Source: Alphaproteobacteria bacterium
GTDB taxonomy: Bacteria > Pseudomonadota > Alphaproteobacteria > Oceanibaculales > Oceanibaculaceae
DNA length: 64,000 bases
Assembly: GCA_018823745.1 (NCBI GenBank)
Contig: JAHJHR010000018.1
Coordinates: 62,001 to 126,000 of the forward strand
Reading direction: 5' to 3'
Numbering within the stretch: position 1 is the stretch's first letter; every line of letters starts with the position of its first letter. A model generated the notes under the pieces. That model saw only the letters and a program-made list of their open reading frames with translations, did not search any database and was not told the origin of the DNA. Of the stretch, positions 17,512 to 26,640 are shown piece by piece. Made by a program: the position numbers and the translations under genes.

Positions 17512-19893
17512 TTACTCGGCCGCCACCGATGGGCGGGCGGAACGGATCGCCTGCCACACCTTGGGGGGCGTGGCGGGCATGGAAATCGCGGTGATGCCCA
17601 GCGGGCTCAACGCATCGATGATGGCATTGATGACCGCCGGGGGCGAGCCAATCGCGCCGACTTCGCCACAACCTTTTACCCCCAAAGGATTATCGGGTGC
17701 AGGCACATTATGCGTGTCGAGCGAGAAGTTCGGCAAATTATCGGCGCGCGGCATGGTGTAATCCATGAAGGAGCCGGTGATGAGCTGGCCATCCTCGTCA
17801 TAGACACAGGCTTCCAGCAGCGCCTGGCCGATGCCCTGGGCGAGACCGCCATGCACCTGGCCCTCGACGATCATCGGGTTGATGACCCGGCCGAAATCAT
17901 CCACGGCGGTGAATTTCACCACCTCGGTGACGCCGGTATCCGGGTCGATCTCGACCTCGCAGAGATGCGCGCCGCCGGGATAGGAGAAGTTCAGCGGGTC
18001 AAAGAAGGCGGTCTCCTCCAGCCCTGGTTCCAGCTCGGTGATCGGGTAGTTGTGCGGCACATAGGCGGCCAGCGAGATTTCGCCGAACGCCTTCTTGCGG
18101 TCTGTACCGGCAACGCTGAACTCGCCATTCTCGAAGACGATGTCGGCCTCGGCCGCTTCCAGCAGATGAGCCGCGATCTTCTTCGCCTTGGCGATCACCT
18201 TGTCCATCGCCCGGTCGATGGCCACGCCGCCCACCGCCAGCGAGCGCGAGCCATAGGTACCCATGCCGAACGGCACCTTGGCGGTGTCGCCATGCACGAC
18301 ATCGACATTCTCGATGGGAATGCCGAGCTTGTCGGAGACGAGCTGGGCGAAGGTCGTCTCATGCCCCTGGCCGTGGCTGTGCGTGCCGGTGAAGACGGTC
18401 ACGCTGCCCGTGGGATGCACGCGTACCTGGCCGCACTCATAGAGGCCGGCACGCGCGCCCAGCGAGCCGACAACGGCGGAGGGGGCGATGCCGCAGGCCT
18501 CTACATAGGTTGAGAAGCCGATGCCGCGATACTTGCCGCGGGCGGCCGCTTCCTTCCGACGCGCCTCGAAGCCGGCATAGTCGGCCAGTTTCAGGGCCTT
18601 ATCCAGGCACCCTGCCGGATCACCTGAATCATAGACCAGCGCGACCGGCGTCTGATACGGGAATTCCTCGCGCTTGATGAAGTTGCGGCGGCGGAGTTCC
18701 GCCTGGTCCAGCCCCATTTCGCGCGCCGCCTGGCTGACGATACGCTCGACCAGATAGGTCGCCTCCGGCCGTCCGGCGCCACGATAGGCGTCAACCGGCA
18801 CGGTATGGGTGAAGACCGCCCTCACATTGGCGAAAATCTTCGGGGTCTTGTACACACCGGCCAGCAGGGTGGCGTAGAGATAGGTCGGCACGCAGGGCGC
18901 GAAGGTGGAGAGATAGGCACCCATATTGGCAATGGTATCGACCTTGAAGGCCAGGAACTTGCCGTCCTTGTCCATCGCCAGCTGTGCGGTGGTCACATGG
19001 TCGCGGCCATGCGCGTCGGTCATGAAGCTTTCCGAACGCTCGGCGGTCCATTTGATCGGCCGGTTTATCTTGGCCGAAGCCCAGGTGACGATGGCCTCCT
19101 CGGCATAGTGATAGATTTTCGAGCCGAAGCCGCCGCCGACATCCGGGGCGACCACGCGCAGCCGATGCTCCGGGATATGCAGCACGAAGGCGCCCATCAG
19201 CAGGCGGATGACATGCGGGTTCTGGCTGGTGGTGTAGAGCGTGTAGTCGCCGGTAGAGCGATCATATTCGCCGACGGCGGCGCGCGGCTCCATGGCGTTG
19301 GGGATCAACCGGTTATTGGTCAGCTCGATCCGGGTGACATGGTGCGCGCCCTTGAGGACGGCATCGACCTCGGCCTCGTCACCGATGATCCAGTCATAGC
19401 AGAGATTGCCGGGCGCTTCGTCCCAGACCTGGGGGGCAGCGCCGGCCAGCGCCTTGCCCGGATGGGCGATGGCGGGCAGGGGGGCGTAATCGACCTCGAT
19501 CAGTTCGGCGGCGTCCTTGGCCTGTCCCAGACTTTCGGCGATCACGACAGCGACCTGGTCACCGACATGGCGGACGCGGTCGACGACGAGGGCGGGGTGT
19601 CCCGGCTCCTTCATCGGGCTGCCGTCGCGGGAATGGATCTGCCAGCCGCAGGGCAGGCCGCCCAGCGCATCGGCGGCCATGTCCTTGCCGGTGAAGATGG
19701 CGATCACGCCCGGCGCTGCCTGCGCCGCCGAGATGTCGATGGCGTTGATCTTTGCATGGGCATGCGGGGAACGCAGGATGTAGGCGTGGGTCTGGCCGGG
19801 GCGATTGATATCGTCAGTGTAATTCCCCCGACCGGTCAGGAAACGCAGGTCCTCCTTGCGGCGGACCGAAGCACCAATGCCAGTAGCAGACAT
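17512..19893 (-). CDS. coxL: Molybdopterin-binding large subunit, form II/CODH-like (CoxL-like)
   Basis: A 793-residue large subunit. It has the MCD-cofactor segments of the xanthine dehydrogenase family: GGGFGSK, the loop [15 protein letters not shown], the [15 protein letters not shown] element, and the C-terminal [17 protein letters not shown] carrying the presumed catalytic Glu. The active-site loop is AYRGAGR, typical of form II (BMS) proteins, not the AYxCSFR of proven aerobic CO dehydrogenases, so the substrate is uncertain. AAAAGGGAGG is just upstream of the ATG. No signal peptide is seen; it is likely cytosolic or membrane-associated. Confidence 0.93.
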   Translation of the reverse strand: MSATGIGASVRRKEDLRFLTGRGNYTDDINRPGQTHAYILRSPHAHAKINAIDISAAQAAPGVIAIFTGKDMAADALGGLPCGWQIHSRDGSPMKEPGHPALVVDRVRHVGDQVAVVIAESLGQAKDAAELIEVDYAPLPAIAHPGKALAGAAPQVWDEAPGNLCYDWIIGDEAEVDAVLKGAHHVTRIELTNNRLIPNAMEPRAAVGEYDRSTGDYTLYTTSQNPHVIRLLMGAFVLHIPEHRLRVVAPDVGGGFGSKIYHYAEEAIVTWASAKINRPIKWTAERSESFMTDAHGRDHVTTAQLAMDKDGKFLAFKVDTIANMGAYLSTFAPCVPTYLYATLLAGVYKTPKIFANVRAVFTHTVPVDAYRGAGRPEATYLVERIVSQAAREMGLDQAELRRRNFIKREEFPYQTPVALVYDSGDPAGCLDKALKLADYAGFEARRKEAAARGKYRGIGFSTYVEACGIAPSAVVGSLGARAGLYECGQVRVHPTGSVTVFTGTHSHGQGHETTFAQLVSDKLGIPIENVDVVHGDTAKVPFGMGTYGSRSLAVGGVAIDRAMDKVIAKAKKIAAHLLEAAEADIVFENGEFSVAGTDRKKAFGEISLAAYVPHNYPITELEPGLEETAFFDPLNFSYPGGAHLCEVEIDPDTGVTEVVKFTAVDDFGRVINPMIVEGQVHGGLAQGIGQALLEACVYDEDGQLITGSFMDYTMPRADNLPNFSLDTHNVPAPDNPLGVKGCGEVGAIGSPPAVINAIIDALSPLGITAISMPATPPKVWQAIRSARPSVAAE

Positions 19894-19916
19894 GTCGTTT
19901 TCCTCCCTTTTGGCTG

Positions 19917-19992
19917 CCTGCCCCGGGATAGGGGCAGGTGGCGCAGGAACTGCCCCGTTATGCGGGGACCTGTCCGCCGGCGTTTTTGCCGG
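19917..19992 (-). promoter_or_regulatory. Tandem stem-loops in the coxS-coxL spacer
   Basis: Three inverted repeats lie head to tail: 19917-19924 with 19931-19938 (8 bp, perfect), 19953-19957 with 19963-19967 with flanking CAGG/CCTG, and 19977-19981 with 19988-19992. In the mRNA they would sit between the coxS stop and the coxL ribosome site, where they could tune processing or read-through. No T-tract is present. Confidence 0.5.
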
Positions 19993-20024
19993 TTCTTTAA
20001 TCTCTGTCAGTCATCCTTTTGGGC

Positions 20025-20498
20025 TCAGGCTGCGCTCATCTTCTCCGCGCCGGCTTTGATTGCCTTCACGATGTTGTGGTAGCCGGTGCAGCGGCAGATA
20101 TTGCCTTCCAGCCACTCGCGGATGGTGTGCTCGTCCGGCTTCGGATGGGTCTTCACCAGGTCGATGGCGCTCATCACCATGCCCGGTGTGCAGAAACCGC
20201 ACTGCAGGCCATGATGCTCGCGGAAAGCCTCCTGCATCGGATGCAGCGTGCCATTATTGGCCAGGCCTTCGATTGTGGTGACGCTGGTTCCGTTGACCTG
20301 AGCCGCAAGAACCGTGCAGCTCTTCACCGACTCGCCGTCGATATGCACGACACAGGCGCCGCATTGGCTGGTGTCACAGCCGACATGGGTGCCGGTCAGC
20401 TGCAGCTGCTCGCGCAGGAACTGCACCAGCAGCGTGCGCGCCTCGACATCGCCGGATACCGTCTTGCCGTTCACTGTCATGGAAACGGAGATGGCCAT
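20025..20498 (-). CDS. coxS: [2Fe-2S] small subunit of a molybdenum hydroxylase (CoxS-like)
   Basis: A 157-residue iron-sulfur subunit. The N-terminal ferredoxin-type domain has [22 protein letters not shown] (four Cys), and the C-terminal helical domain has [11 protein letters not shown] and ICRCTGY (four Cys), giving two clusters. ATG 20498 is chosen because AAGGGAGG stands upstream; the frame extends to 20528 without a better start. It should shuttle electrons from the Mo site of CoxL to FAD of CoxM. There is no Tat or Sec signal. Confidence 0.94.
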   Translation of the reverse strand: MAISVSMTVNGKTVSGDVEARTLLVQFLREQLQLTGTHVGCDTSQCGACVVHIDGESVKSCTVLAAQVNGTSVTTIEGLANNGTLHPMQEAFREHHGLQCGFCTPGMVMSAIDLVKTHPKPDEHTIREWLEGNICRCTGYHNIVKAIKAGAEKMSAA

Positions 20499-20690
20499 TA
20501 TAAAAACCTCCCTTGCATCGCGGGGCATTATCGATCTTGTCTGCCGGCCGGGCTGTTCAGGCAGTGCTGATCAGCGGTCCGGCGGACAATCGGCTGGATG
20601 AATACCCGTCCCCTCTTAACCAGTCTCCCGCGCGCCGAACACGAGGTCAAGCGACGCTGAGAGATGTCGGGGCGGGTGTGCGAAAATCGC

Positions 20691-21365
20691 CTAGCTGGTG
20701 AAGAAAACCGCCAGCGCGACGACACAGGCGACAAGCGAGACGACAATCATCGGCGGCACGCCCCTGTCATAGGAGGGCGGGACATCAGAATGGCTGTCAT
20801 CCGGCGTGTGGTCATTGCCGGTGTCATGATGCTCATGCGCCGGCGCTGCGTGGGCAGGCGCCGCGTGGACAACAGGCTCTGGCGCAGCAGGGGCAGGGGC
20901 GACCGCAGGGGCGCGGGCGGCATCGCCGGCCACAACCTCGGAGAATTTCGCGAAGAACTCGCCCGACAGCTTCTTGGCCGTTGAATCGATGAGCCGGGAG
21001 CCAATCTGCGCCAGCTTGCCGCCAACATTGGCGGTTACCGTGTAGGTCAGCAACGTCGCGTCGGGCCCGTCCTCGGCCAGCACAACCTTGGCCCCACCCT
21101 TGGCGAAGCCGGCGGCACCACCCTTGCCTTCGCCGGAAATGGTGTAGCTCTCGGGCGGGTTGAGATCGGACAGGGTGACTTCGCCGCTGAAGCTGGCGCT
21201 GACCGGGCCAACCTTGGCTTTCACTGTAGCGGCGAATTTATCGTCGCCATGCTTCTCCAGGGTCTGGCACCCGGGGATGCACTTCTTCAGCACCTCCGGA
21301 TCGTTCAGCCCTTCCCAGACCTTTTGTCGCGATGCGGGAATCCGCTGTTCACCGGTCAGGTCCAT
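20691..21365 (-). CDS. coxG: CoxG-like SRPBCC protein with C-terminal membrane anchor
   Basis: A 224-residue protein with an N-terminal SRPBCC (CoxG) domain (about 1-145; LTGEQRIPASRQKVWEGLNDPEVLKKCIPGC). A linker rich in Ala, Pro and His follows, and then the hydrophobic helix PPMIVVSLVACVVALAVFF at the end. CoxG is thought to recruit the hydroxylase to the inner membrane. The tail helix seen here fits that role, as single-pass anchoring. It heads the operon; coxS starts 192 bases downstream. Confidence 0.9.
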   Translation of the reverse strand: MDLTGEQRIPASRQKVWEGLNDPEVLKKCIPGCQTLEKHGDDKFAATVKAKVGPVSASFSGEVTLSDLNPPESYTISGEGKGGAAGFAKGGAKVVLAEDGPDATLLTYTVTANVGGKLAQIGSRLIDSTAKKLSGEFFAKFSEVVAGDAARAPAVAPAPAAPEPVVHAAPAHAAPAHEHHDTGNDHTPDDSHSDVPPSYDRGVPPMIVVSLVACVVALAVFFTS

Positions 21366-21563
21366 AACATCACCCCTTGAATGACGGCAGCGCCGGCAGG
21401 CGCAAAAATTCTTCGGGGCAACTTACCCCGCCCGCCCCGCGCCGGGCAAGTCGCCAGAGGCATATATTGGGGTGTCCCGGTATCGTGCATCAGCATAGCT
21501 TTACGGCTCGGTGCCGAGAGGCTATACCGCAGCGGTTTCGGTTTTTGGGGGAGGACGTCTCGG

Positions 21564-23021
21564 ATGTGCCGCGTAAAGTATGTTCTGGCAGGGCTGGTGG
21601 CGGCTGTTCTGCTGCTGTCGCTGCCTGGTGTCGCCTTCGCTGCGGCTGAGGGCGCGCCGCATCTTGACGGCGGACAGATGAGCCTGCTCTGGGTCATTCC
21701 CTTTGCCGGTATCCTGCTTTCCATTGCTATCTTCCCGCTGATCGCTCCCGAATTCTGGCATCACCATTTCGGCAAGATCGCGGCCTTCTGGGGCATTGCC
21801 TTCCTGGCCCCGTTTTACCTCGAATTCGGCTTCGACCTGACGCTCTACGAAGTGCTGCATGTCGCATTGCTGGAATACATCCCCTTCATCATCCTGCTGC
21901 TGGCGCTGTTCACGGTGGCCGGCGGCATCCGTCTGAAGGGCAGCCTGGTCGGCACGCCAATCGTGAACACCGGCATGCTGCTCATCGGCACATTCCTGGC
22001 CAGCTGGACCGGCACCACCGGCGCGGCGATGCTGCTGATCCGGCCGCTGCTGCGCGCCAATGAGGGGCGTGACCATCAGGTGCATGTGGTGGTGTTCTTC
22101 ATCTTCCTGGTGGCCAATGTCGGCGGTTCGCTGACACCGCTGGGCGACCCGCCGCTGTTCCTGGGCTTCCTGAAGGGCGTGCCCTTCTTCTGGCCGACCA
22201 CGCATATGTTCCTGCCGATGCTTCTGGTGGCCGCCGTACTGCTGGTGGTGTTCTTCGCGCTGGATCATTACCTGTGGCAGCGCGAGAAGGCCACTGGCGA
22301 TGAACCTGCCCTGTCGACCGATGAGGACGAGTTCAAGGAACAGGAAAAGCTCGGCCTCGAAGGCAAGGTGAATTTCCTGCTGCTGGGCGGCATCGTTGCG
22401 GCCGTGCTGATGAGCGGTGTGTGGAAGCCGGGCATCAGCATTGATGTGTTTTATGTGCCGGTCGAGCTGCAGAACCTGGCCCGCGACCTGCTGCTCATCG
22501 GTATCGCCCTGCTGTCGGTCAAACTGACCGATCAGGATTGCCGCGATGCCAATGGCTTCAGCTGGTTTCCGATCATCGAAGTGGCCAAGCTGTTTGCCGG
22601 CATCTTCCTGACCATCGTACCCGCCATCGCCATCCTGAAGGCAGGCAGCACCGGGGCGCTCGGCTTTATCGTCGATGCCGTCAGCCAGAATGGCGAGCCG
22701 AACAATGTGATGTATTTCTGGTTGACCGGCATCCTGTCGAGCTTCCTCGACAATGCGCCGACCTATCTGGTGTTCTTCAACACGGCGGGCGGCGATCCCG
22801 TGGCCCTGACCGGCCCGCTGGCCTCGACCCTGCTGGCGATCTCCGCCGGTGCGGTGTTCATGGGCGCCAACACCTATATCGGCAACGCGCCCAACTTCAT
22901 GGTGAAGGCGATTGCCGAGGAGCGCGGCGTGCGGATGCCCAGCTTCTTCGGCTATATGGCCTGGTCGGTCGGCATTCTGGTGCCGGTCTTCATCCTGGTC
23001 ACCTTCGTCTTCTTCGTATAG
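21564..23021 (+). CDS. Sodium:proton antiporter, CitMHS/NhaD-like
   Basis: GGGGGAGGACG just before ATG 21564 fixes the start; the frame is open from 21381. The product has 485 residues with a predicted signal-like first helix (LVAAVLLLSLPGVAFA) and about eleven further helices. They include GTFLASWTGTTGAAMLLIRPLLRAN, GGSLTPLGDPPLFLGFLKGVPFFW and FLDNAPTYLVFFNTAGGDP, motifs of the ion transporter superfamily of Na+/H+ antiporters and citrate or Mg transporters. The ion is not proven. It diverges from coxG and ends just before a strong terminator. Confidence 0.88.
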   Translation: MCRVKYVLAGLVAAVLLLSLPGVAFAAAEGAPHLDGGQMSLLWVIPFAGILLSIAIFPLIAPEFWHHHFGKIAAFWGIAFLAPFYLEFGFDLTLYEVLHVALLEYIPFIILLLALFTVAGGIRLKGSLVGTPIVNTGMLLIGTFLASWTGTTGAAMLLIRPLLRANEGRDHQVHVVVFFIFLVANVGGSLTPLGDPPLFLGFLKGVPFFWPTTHMFLPMLLVAAVLLVVFFALDHYLWQREKATGDEPALSTDEDEFKEQEKLGLEGKVNFLLLGGIVAAVLMSGVWKPGISIDVFYVPVELQNLARDLLLIGIALLSVKLTDQDCRDANGFSWFPIIEVAKLFAGIFLTIVPAIAILKAGSTGALGFIVDAVSQNGEPNNVMYFWLTGILSSFLDNAPTYLVFFNTAGGDPVALTGPLASTLLAISAGAVFMGANTYIGNAPNFMVKAIAEERGVRMPSFFGYMAWSVGILVPVFILVTFVFFV

Positions 23022-23038
23022 CGCTTCGGCGCACAGAA

Positions 23039-23070
23039 AAAGGGCCGGCCCCGCAAGGAGCCGGCCCTTT
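23039..23070. terminator. Bidirectional Rho-independent terminator
   Basis: An 11-bp stem (23039-23049 with 23060-23070) with a ten-base loop, followed on the plus strand by TTTTTT and on the minus strand by TTTT. It lies between the convergent antiporter (ends 23021) and the ThiY-like gene (ends 23091). Confidence 0.92.
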
Positions 23071-23090
23071 TTTCTTGGCGCGCTGCCCCG

Positions 23091-24041
23091 TCAGTAGGGC
23101 AGTTCGATGGCGTAGCTGGAAACCGGCTTGATCGCCTTGATCAGCCCGGCCTCGTGCAGGAAGCGGGCGAAGCGGTCATAGCGCGCATTGTCCATTGCCG
23201 CCGGGCGATGGGCGAAGCGGCCCAGCGTGTCGAACCAGGCGCGGCGGTTCAGCTCGTCATTCAGCTCCGGCTGGTTTTTGGCGAAGGCCTCCCAGGTTTC
23301 CTGCGGATGGTTGATCAGATACTGGGTACCTTTCTCGACAGCGCTCAGGAAACGGCGCAGGCGCGGATCATTCACGCTGTCCTTGTGTGCCACATAGATC
23401 AGCTGGTCATAGGGCGGCACGCCATGTTCCTCAATGAAGAAGGCACGGCCCTTCTTGCCGATCAGATCCATCTGGGTCAGCTCGAAATTGCGATAGGCGC
23501 CGACCACGGCATCGACCTGGCCCGAGGCCAGCGACGGTGAGAGCGAGAAATTCACATTCACCAGCTTGATGTCCTTCAGCGTCAGCCCGGCGCTCTTCAG
23601 CACTGCGGACAGCACCGCTTCCTCCGTGCCGCTGACAGAGAAGCCGACCGTCTTGCCCTTCAGGTCGGCAACAGTCTTGATCGGCCCGTCGGCCAGGGTC
23701 AGCACGGTGGAGAGCGGGGTGGCGACCAGCGTGCCGATGCGCAGCAGCGGCAGCCCCTGATCGGCCTGCAAATGCAGTTGCGGCTGGTAGGAGATGGCGA
23801 TATCCGCCTTGCGGGCGGCCACCAGCTTCGGCGGGTCATTGGGATCGGCCGGAGCAATCAGCTCGATATCCAGGTTCTCATCGGCGAAATAGCCGCGGTC
23901 GAGCGCGACATAGAGCGGAGCATGGTCCGGGTTCACGAACCAGTCGAGCAGCACGACGAGCTTATCCGCCGCCAGGCTGGGCAGGGGCATCAGCAGGACT
24001 GCCACAATTATCAGAAAACGCAGTATCTTACGGGTCATCAT
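23091..24041 (-). CDS. thiY: ThiY-like substrate-binding protein for a thiamine-precursor ABC transporter
   Basis: A 316-residue periplasmic binding protein of the NMT1/ThiY family with a Sec signal peptide (LIIVAVLLMPLPSLA). The ThiY-type N-terminus LVVLLDWFVNPDHAPLYVALDRGYF is followed by DIAISYQPQLHLQADQ and GSFSVSG-like elements. ThiY members bind N-formyl-4-amino-5-aminomethyl-2-methylpyrimidine, a thiamine breakdown product. The gene follows ThiX with a 24-base gap. The regulating riboswitch upstream supports the thiamine role. Confidence 0.88.
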   Translation of the reverse strand: MMTRKILRFLIIVAVLLMPLPSLAADKLVVLLDWFVNPDHAPLYVALDRGYFADENLDIELIAPADPNDPPKLVAARKADIAISYQPQLHLQADQGLPLLRIGTLVATPLSTVLTLADGPIKTVADLKGKTVGFSVSGTEEAVLSAVLKSAGLTLKDIKLVNVNFSLSPSLASGQVDAVVGAYRNFELTQMDLIGKKGRAFFIEEHGVPPYDQLIYVAHKDSVNDPRLRRFLSAVEKGTQYLINHPQETWEAFAKNQPELNDELNRRAWFDTLGRFAHRPAAMDNARYDRFARFLHEAGLIKAIKPVSSYAIELPY

Positions 24042-24065
24042 TCGTCTTTCGATAAAAGAAGAAAA

Positions 24066-24866
24066 TCAGGCGTGATCGGTTTCGGGCTGCCAGTGCAGCG
24101 CCCGGCGCGTGGCAAAATCGATGGCGAAATAGAGCGTGACCGCCATCGCCGCCAGGACGATCAGCGCGGCAAACAGCAGGTCGATCTGCAGCCGCGCATT
24201 GGCATGCAGCATGAGATAGCCAAGCCCGCCACTGGAGCCGACCCACTCGCCAACCACGGCACCGATCGGGGCAATCGCGGCGGCGATGCGCAACCCGGCG
24301 GCAAAGCCGGGCAGGGCTGCCGGCATGCGCACACGCCAGAGCAGCCGCCAGCCGTTGCACCCCAGCGTGCGGGCACTGTCGATCCAGGATTTGTCGGTGC
24401 GGCGCAACCCGTCATGAAAGGCGGCGGCGACCGGAAAGAAGATGATCAGCGCCGCCATCGCCACCTTGGAGGCGATGCCAAAGCCGAGCCACAGCACCAG
24501 GATCGGCGCCAGCGCGAAGACCGGGATCGCCTGGCTGACCACCAGCACCGGCATCAGCCAGCGCCGCATCTCGGCCGACAGCGCCATGATCAGCGCCGTG
24601 GTGGTGCCGAGGAAAACCCCGAGGATCAGCCCCAGGACGATTTCCAGCAGGGTGATGCCGGCATGGTGGAGGATGATGGCGTGGCGTGCGATCAGGGCGT
24701 CGAGCACCGCTCCCGGGGGCGGCAGCAGGAAAGGCTCGATCCCGGTCAGCCAGACCACGGCTTGCCAGACGACGATCAGCCCCGTCAGCGTGATTACAGG
24801 GCGCACCGCGCCGCTCATCCAGTGCGGGAAATAGGAGGATATGCCGGAATCGGTCGTGCGCTGCAT
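24066..24866 (-). CDS. thiX: ThiX-like ABC transporter permease
   Basis: A 266-residue inner-membrane permease with about six helices and the coupling EAA loop GLRRTDKSWIDSARTLGCNGWRLLWRVRMPAALPGFAAGL. It belongs to the ThiX/SsuC family. The start lies just beyond the TPP riboswitch, with the GGGAGAGG ribosome site on the 3' flank of the aptamer. It forms a transporter with the ThiY-like protein. The ATPase (ThiZ) is not next to it. Confidence 0.88.
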   Translation of the reverse strand: MQRTTDSGISSYFPHWMSGAVRPVITLTGLIVVWQAVVWLTGIEPFLLPPPGAVLDALIARHAIILHHAGITLLEIVLGLILGVFLGTTTALIMALSAEMRRWLMPVLVVSQAIPVFALAPILVLWLGFGIASKVAMAALIIFFPVAAAFHDGLRRTDKSWIDSARTLGCNGWRLLWRVRMPAALPGFAAGLRIAAAIAPIGAVVGEWVGSSGGLGYLMLHANARLQIDLLFAALIVLAAMAVTLYFAIDFATRRALHWQPETDHA

Positions 24867-24867
24867 G

Positions 24868-24960
24868 GCCTCTCCCTACGCCCGTGCTAACGGGATCAGG
24901 TTCTGGGGTCGTTGCGTCGGAACAACACAACCTCTCAGCCAACAGGCTCCCCCGAGGAAG
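24868..24960 (-). promoter_or_regulatory. TPP riboswitch (THI element)
   Basis: On the minus strand the aptamer landmarks occur in order: GGGGGAGCC, CTGAGAGG (pyrimidine-binding loop), GACCCCAGAACCTGATC (pyrophosphate-binding loop) and GTTAGCACGGGCGTAGGGA. The 3' end merges with the GAGAGG ribosome site of the ThiX gene, and the 5' CCTC can pair with that GAGG. This suggests thiamine pyrophosphate blocks translation directly. Confidence 0.95.
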
Positions 24961-24969
24961 GCGCGAACT

Positions 24970-26145
24970 ATGGCGGCAACACCGGCATCATGCAAGCAGG
25001 CGATTGACCGGCACCCCTTGCCGACGTACCTGAAAGCCATGACACATTTCCCGCTTCTTCTCGGCAGCGAGATCTACCGCAACTCGGTCTATGGCCGGCA
25101 GCATCCGCTGTCGATTCCGCGGGTTTCGGTGACGCTGGACCTGATCCGGGCGCTGGGCTGGTGGGACGAGGCCCGCTACCATTCCGTGGTACCGGCCAGC
25201 CGCGAGCAGCTGACCCGCTATCACGCGCCGGAATATGTCGAGGCCGTCATCCAGGCGGAGGCAACCCGCCATGTCTCAATCGAGCATCAGGAACGCTTCA
25301 ATATCGGTCGCAACGGCAATCCGGTCTTCCCGGAAATATTCAGCCGGCCGGCAACCTCCTGCGCCGCCTCGATCCTGGCAGCCGGCCTGCTGCGCGAGGG
25401 CGGGGTGGCGCACAACCCGGCTGGCGGCACGCATCATGGCCAGCGCGGCCAGGCCAGCGGTTTCTGCTATTTCAACGATCCGGTGCTGGGCATCCTGGCT
25501 TTTCTGGATCAGGGGCTTCAGCGAATCCTCTATGTCGATATCGATGCCCATCATGGCGATGGGGTGCAGGACGCCTTCCATGACGAGGACCGCGTCCTGA
25601 CCATCTCGATCCATGAGGAAGGCCGCTGGCCCCGCACCGGCACCCTGGACGACCGCGCTGGCGGCATGGCGCGCAACCTGCCGGTACCGGCAGGGTTCAA
25701 CGATGACGAACTGGCCTATCTGGTGGAACAGGCGATCCTGCCGCTGGCGCAGCGCTTCAAGCCAGAGGCCGTGGTGCTGCAATGCGGCTGCGACGGGCTG
25801 GAGGATGACCCGCAAAGCCGCCTCAGCCTGTCCAACAGGGCCATCTGGCACGCCGTGGACCTGCTGCATCGCACAGCGCCCCGGGCTCTGGTGCTGGGCG
25901 GTGGCGGTTATAATCCCTGGGCGGTGGCACGATGCTGGGCCGGCATCTGGGGCGTTCTCAACGGGCATGCCCGCGAGATCGACCTGCCGCAAGAAGCGCA
26001 ATCCGTGCTAGGGGACATCACCTGGAACCACAGCCGGGGGCGCAATCCGCCCCCGCATTGGCACACAACCCTGGCCGATCCCCCGCGCAACGGGCCGATC
26101 AGGGCAGAAATCAGGATGGCGGCCTCTGCCGCCCTGGATTTATGA
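24970..26145 (+). CDS. acuC: Histone-deacetylase-family protein (AcuC-like)
   Basis: The product has 391 residues from ATG 24970, preceded by GAGGAAGG; ATG 25039 (MTHFPLLLGSEIYR) is an alternative. The deacetylase fold shows the Zn-site segments LYVDIDAHHGDGVQDAF (Asp and His ligands), AHNPAGGTHHGQRGQASGFCYFND, and LQCGCDGLEDDPQSRL (second Asp). The closest named family is acetoin-utilisation protein AcuC, which removes acyl groups from lysines of acetyl-CoA synthetase in Bacillus. It is divergent from the ThiXY genes. Confidence 0.88.
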   Translation: MAATPASCKQAIDRHPLPTYLKAMTHFPLLLGSEIYRNSVYGRQHPLSIPRVSVTLDLIRALGWWDEARYHSVVPASREQLTRYHAPEYVEAVIQAEATRHVSIEHQERFNIGRNGNPVFPEIFSRPATSCAASILAAGLLREGGVAHNPAGGTHHGQRGQASGFCYFNDPVLGILAFLDQGLQRILYVDIDAHHGDGVQDAFHDEDRVLTISIHEEGRWPRTGTLDDRAGGMARNLPVPAGFNDDELAYLVEQAILPLAQRFKPEAVVLQCGCDGLEDDPQSRLSLSNRAIWHAVDLLHRTAPRALVLGGGGYNPWAVARCWAGIWGVLNGHAREIDLPQEAQSVLGDITWNHSRGRNPPPHWHTTLADPPRNGPIRAEIRMAASAALDL

Positions 26146-26175
26146 GCCCGCCATGGGCGAAGGACGGAGAGTAAG

Positions 26176-26640
26176 ATGCCGAGGATTCTGTTGGCGCTAC
26201 TGATGCTGCTGTTTGCCGGAGGCGATGTCTCGGCGCAGAGCATGCCGGGCAATGGCGGCTTCGAGCGCAGCGCGCTGATCATCGAAACCGTCGATGGCCG
26301 CCAGCATCGCTTCACCATCGAGCTGGCGGTCACGCCGGAGCAGCAGGCGCGCGGGCTGATGTATCGCGAGCGGATGGATGGCGATGCCGGCATGCTGTTT
26401 GTCTATGACCGGCCCGAGCGCATCTCCATGTGGATGAAGAACACGATCATCCCTCTGGACATGATTTTCGTTGATGCCGCAGGGCGCATCATCGGCATTG
26501 AGGAGCGCACCATACCGTTCTCCACCCAGACCATTGAATCGCCGGGCCGTGCCCTCGCGGTGCTGGAACTCAATGCCGGTACGGCGTCACGCCTGAATAT
26601 CCAGCGTGGCGACAGGCTGGTGCATCAGGCATTTCGCTAA
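26176..26640 (+). CDS. DUF192 domain exported protein
   Basis: A 154-residue protein with a Sec signal peptide (ILLALLMLLFAGGDVSA) and a DUF192 fold: FTIELAVTPEQQARGLMYRE, MLFVYDRPERISMWMKNTIIPLDMIFVDAAGRI, and an end RLNIQRGDRLVHQAF. Members are small periplasmic proteins of unknown function, thought to bind a ligand in a beta-barrel. The ATG at 26176 follows GGACGGAGAG. It sits 30 bases after the AcuC-like gene. Confidence 0.88.
   Translation: MPRILLALLMLLFAGGDVSAQSMPGNGGFERSALIIETVDGRQHRFTIELAVTPEQQARGLMYRERMDGDAGMLFVYDRPERISMWMKNTIIPLDMIFVDAAGRIIGIEERTIPFSTQTIESPGRALAVLELNAGTASRLNIQRGDRLVHQAFR

Noticed and set aside
17512-19893. True aerobic CO dehydrogenase
   Set aside because: The CoxL loop is AYRGAGR, without the cysteine needed for the Cu-Mo site; only the family name is kept.
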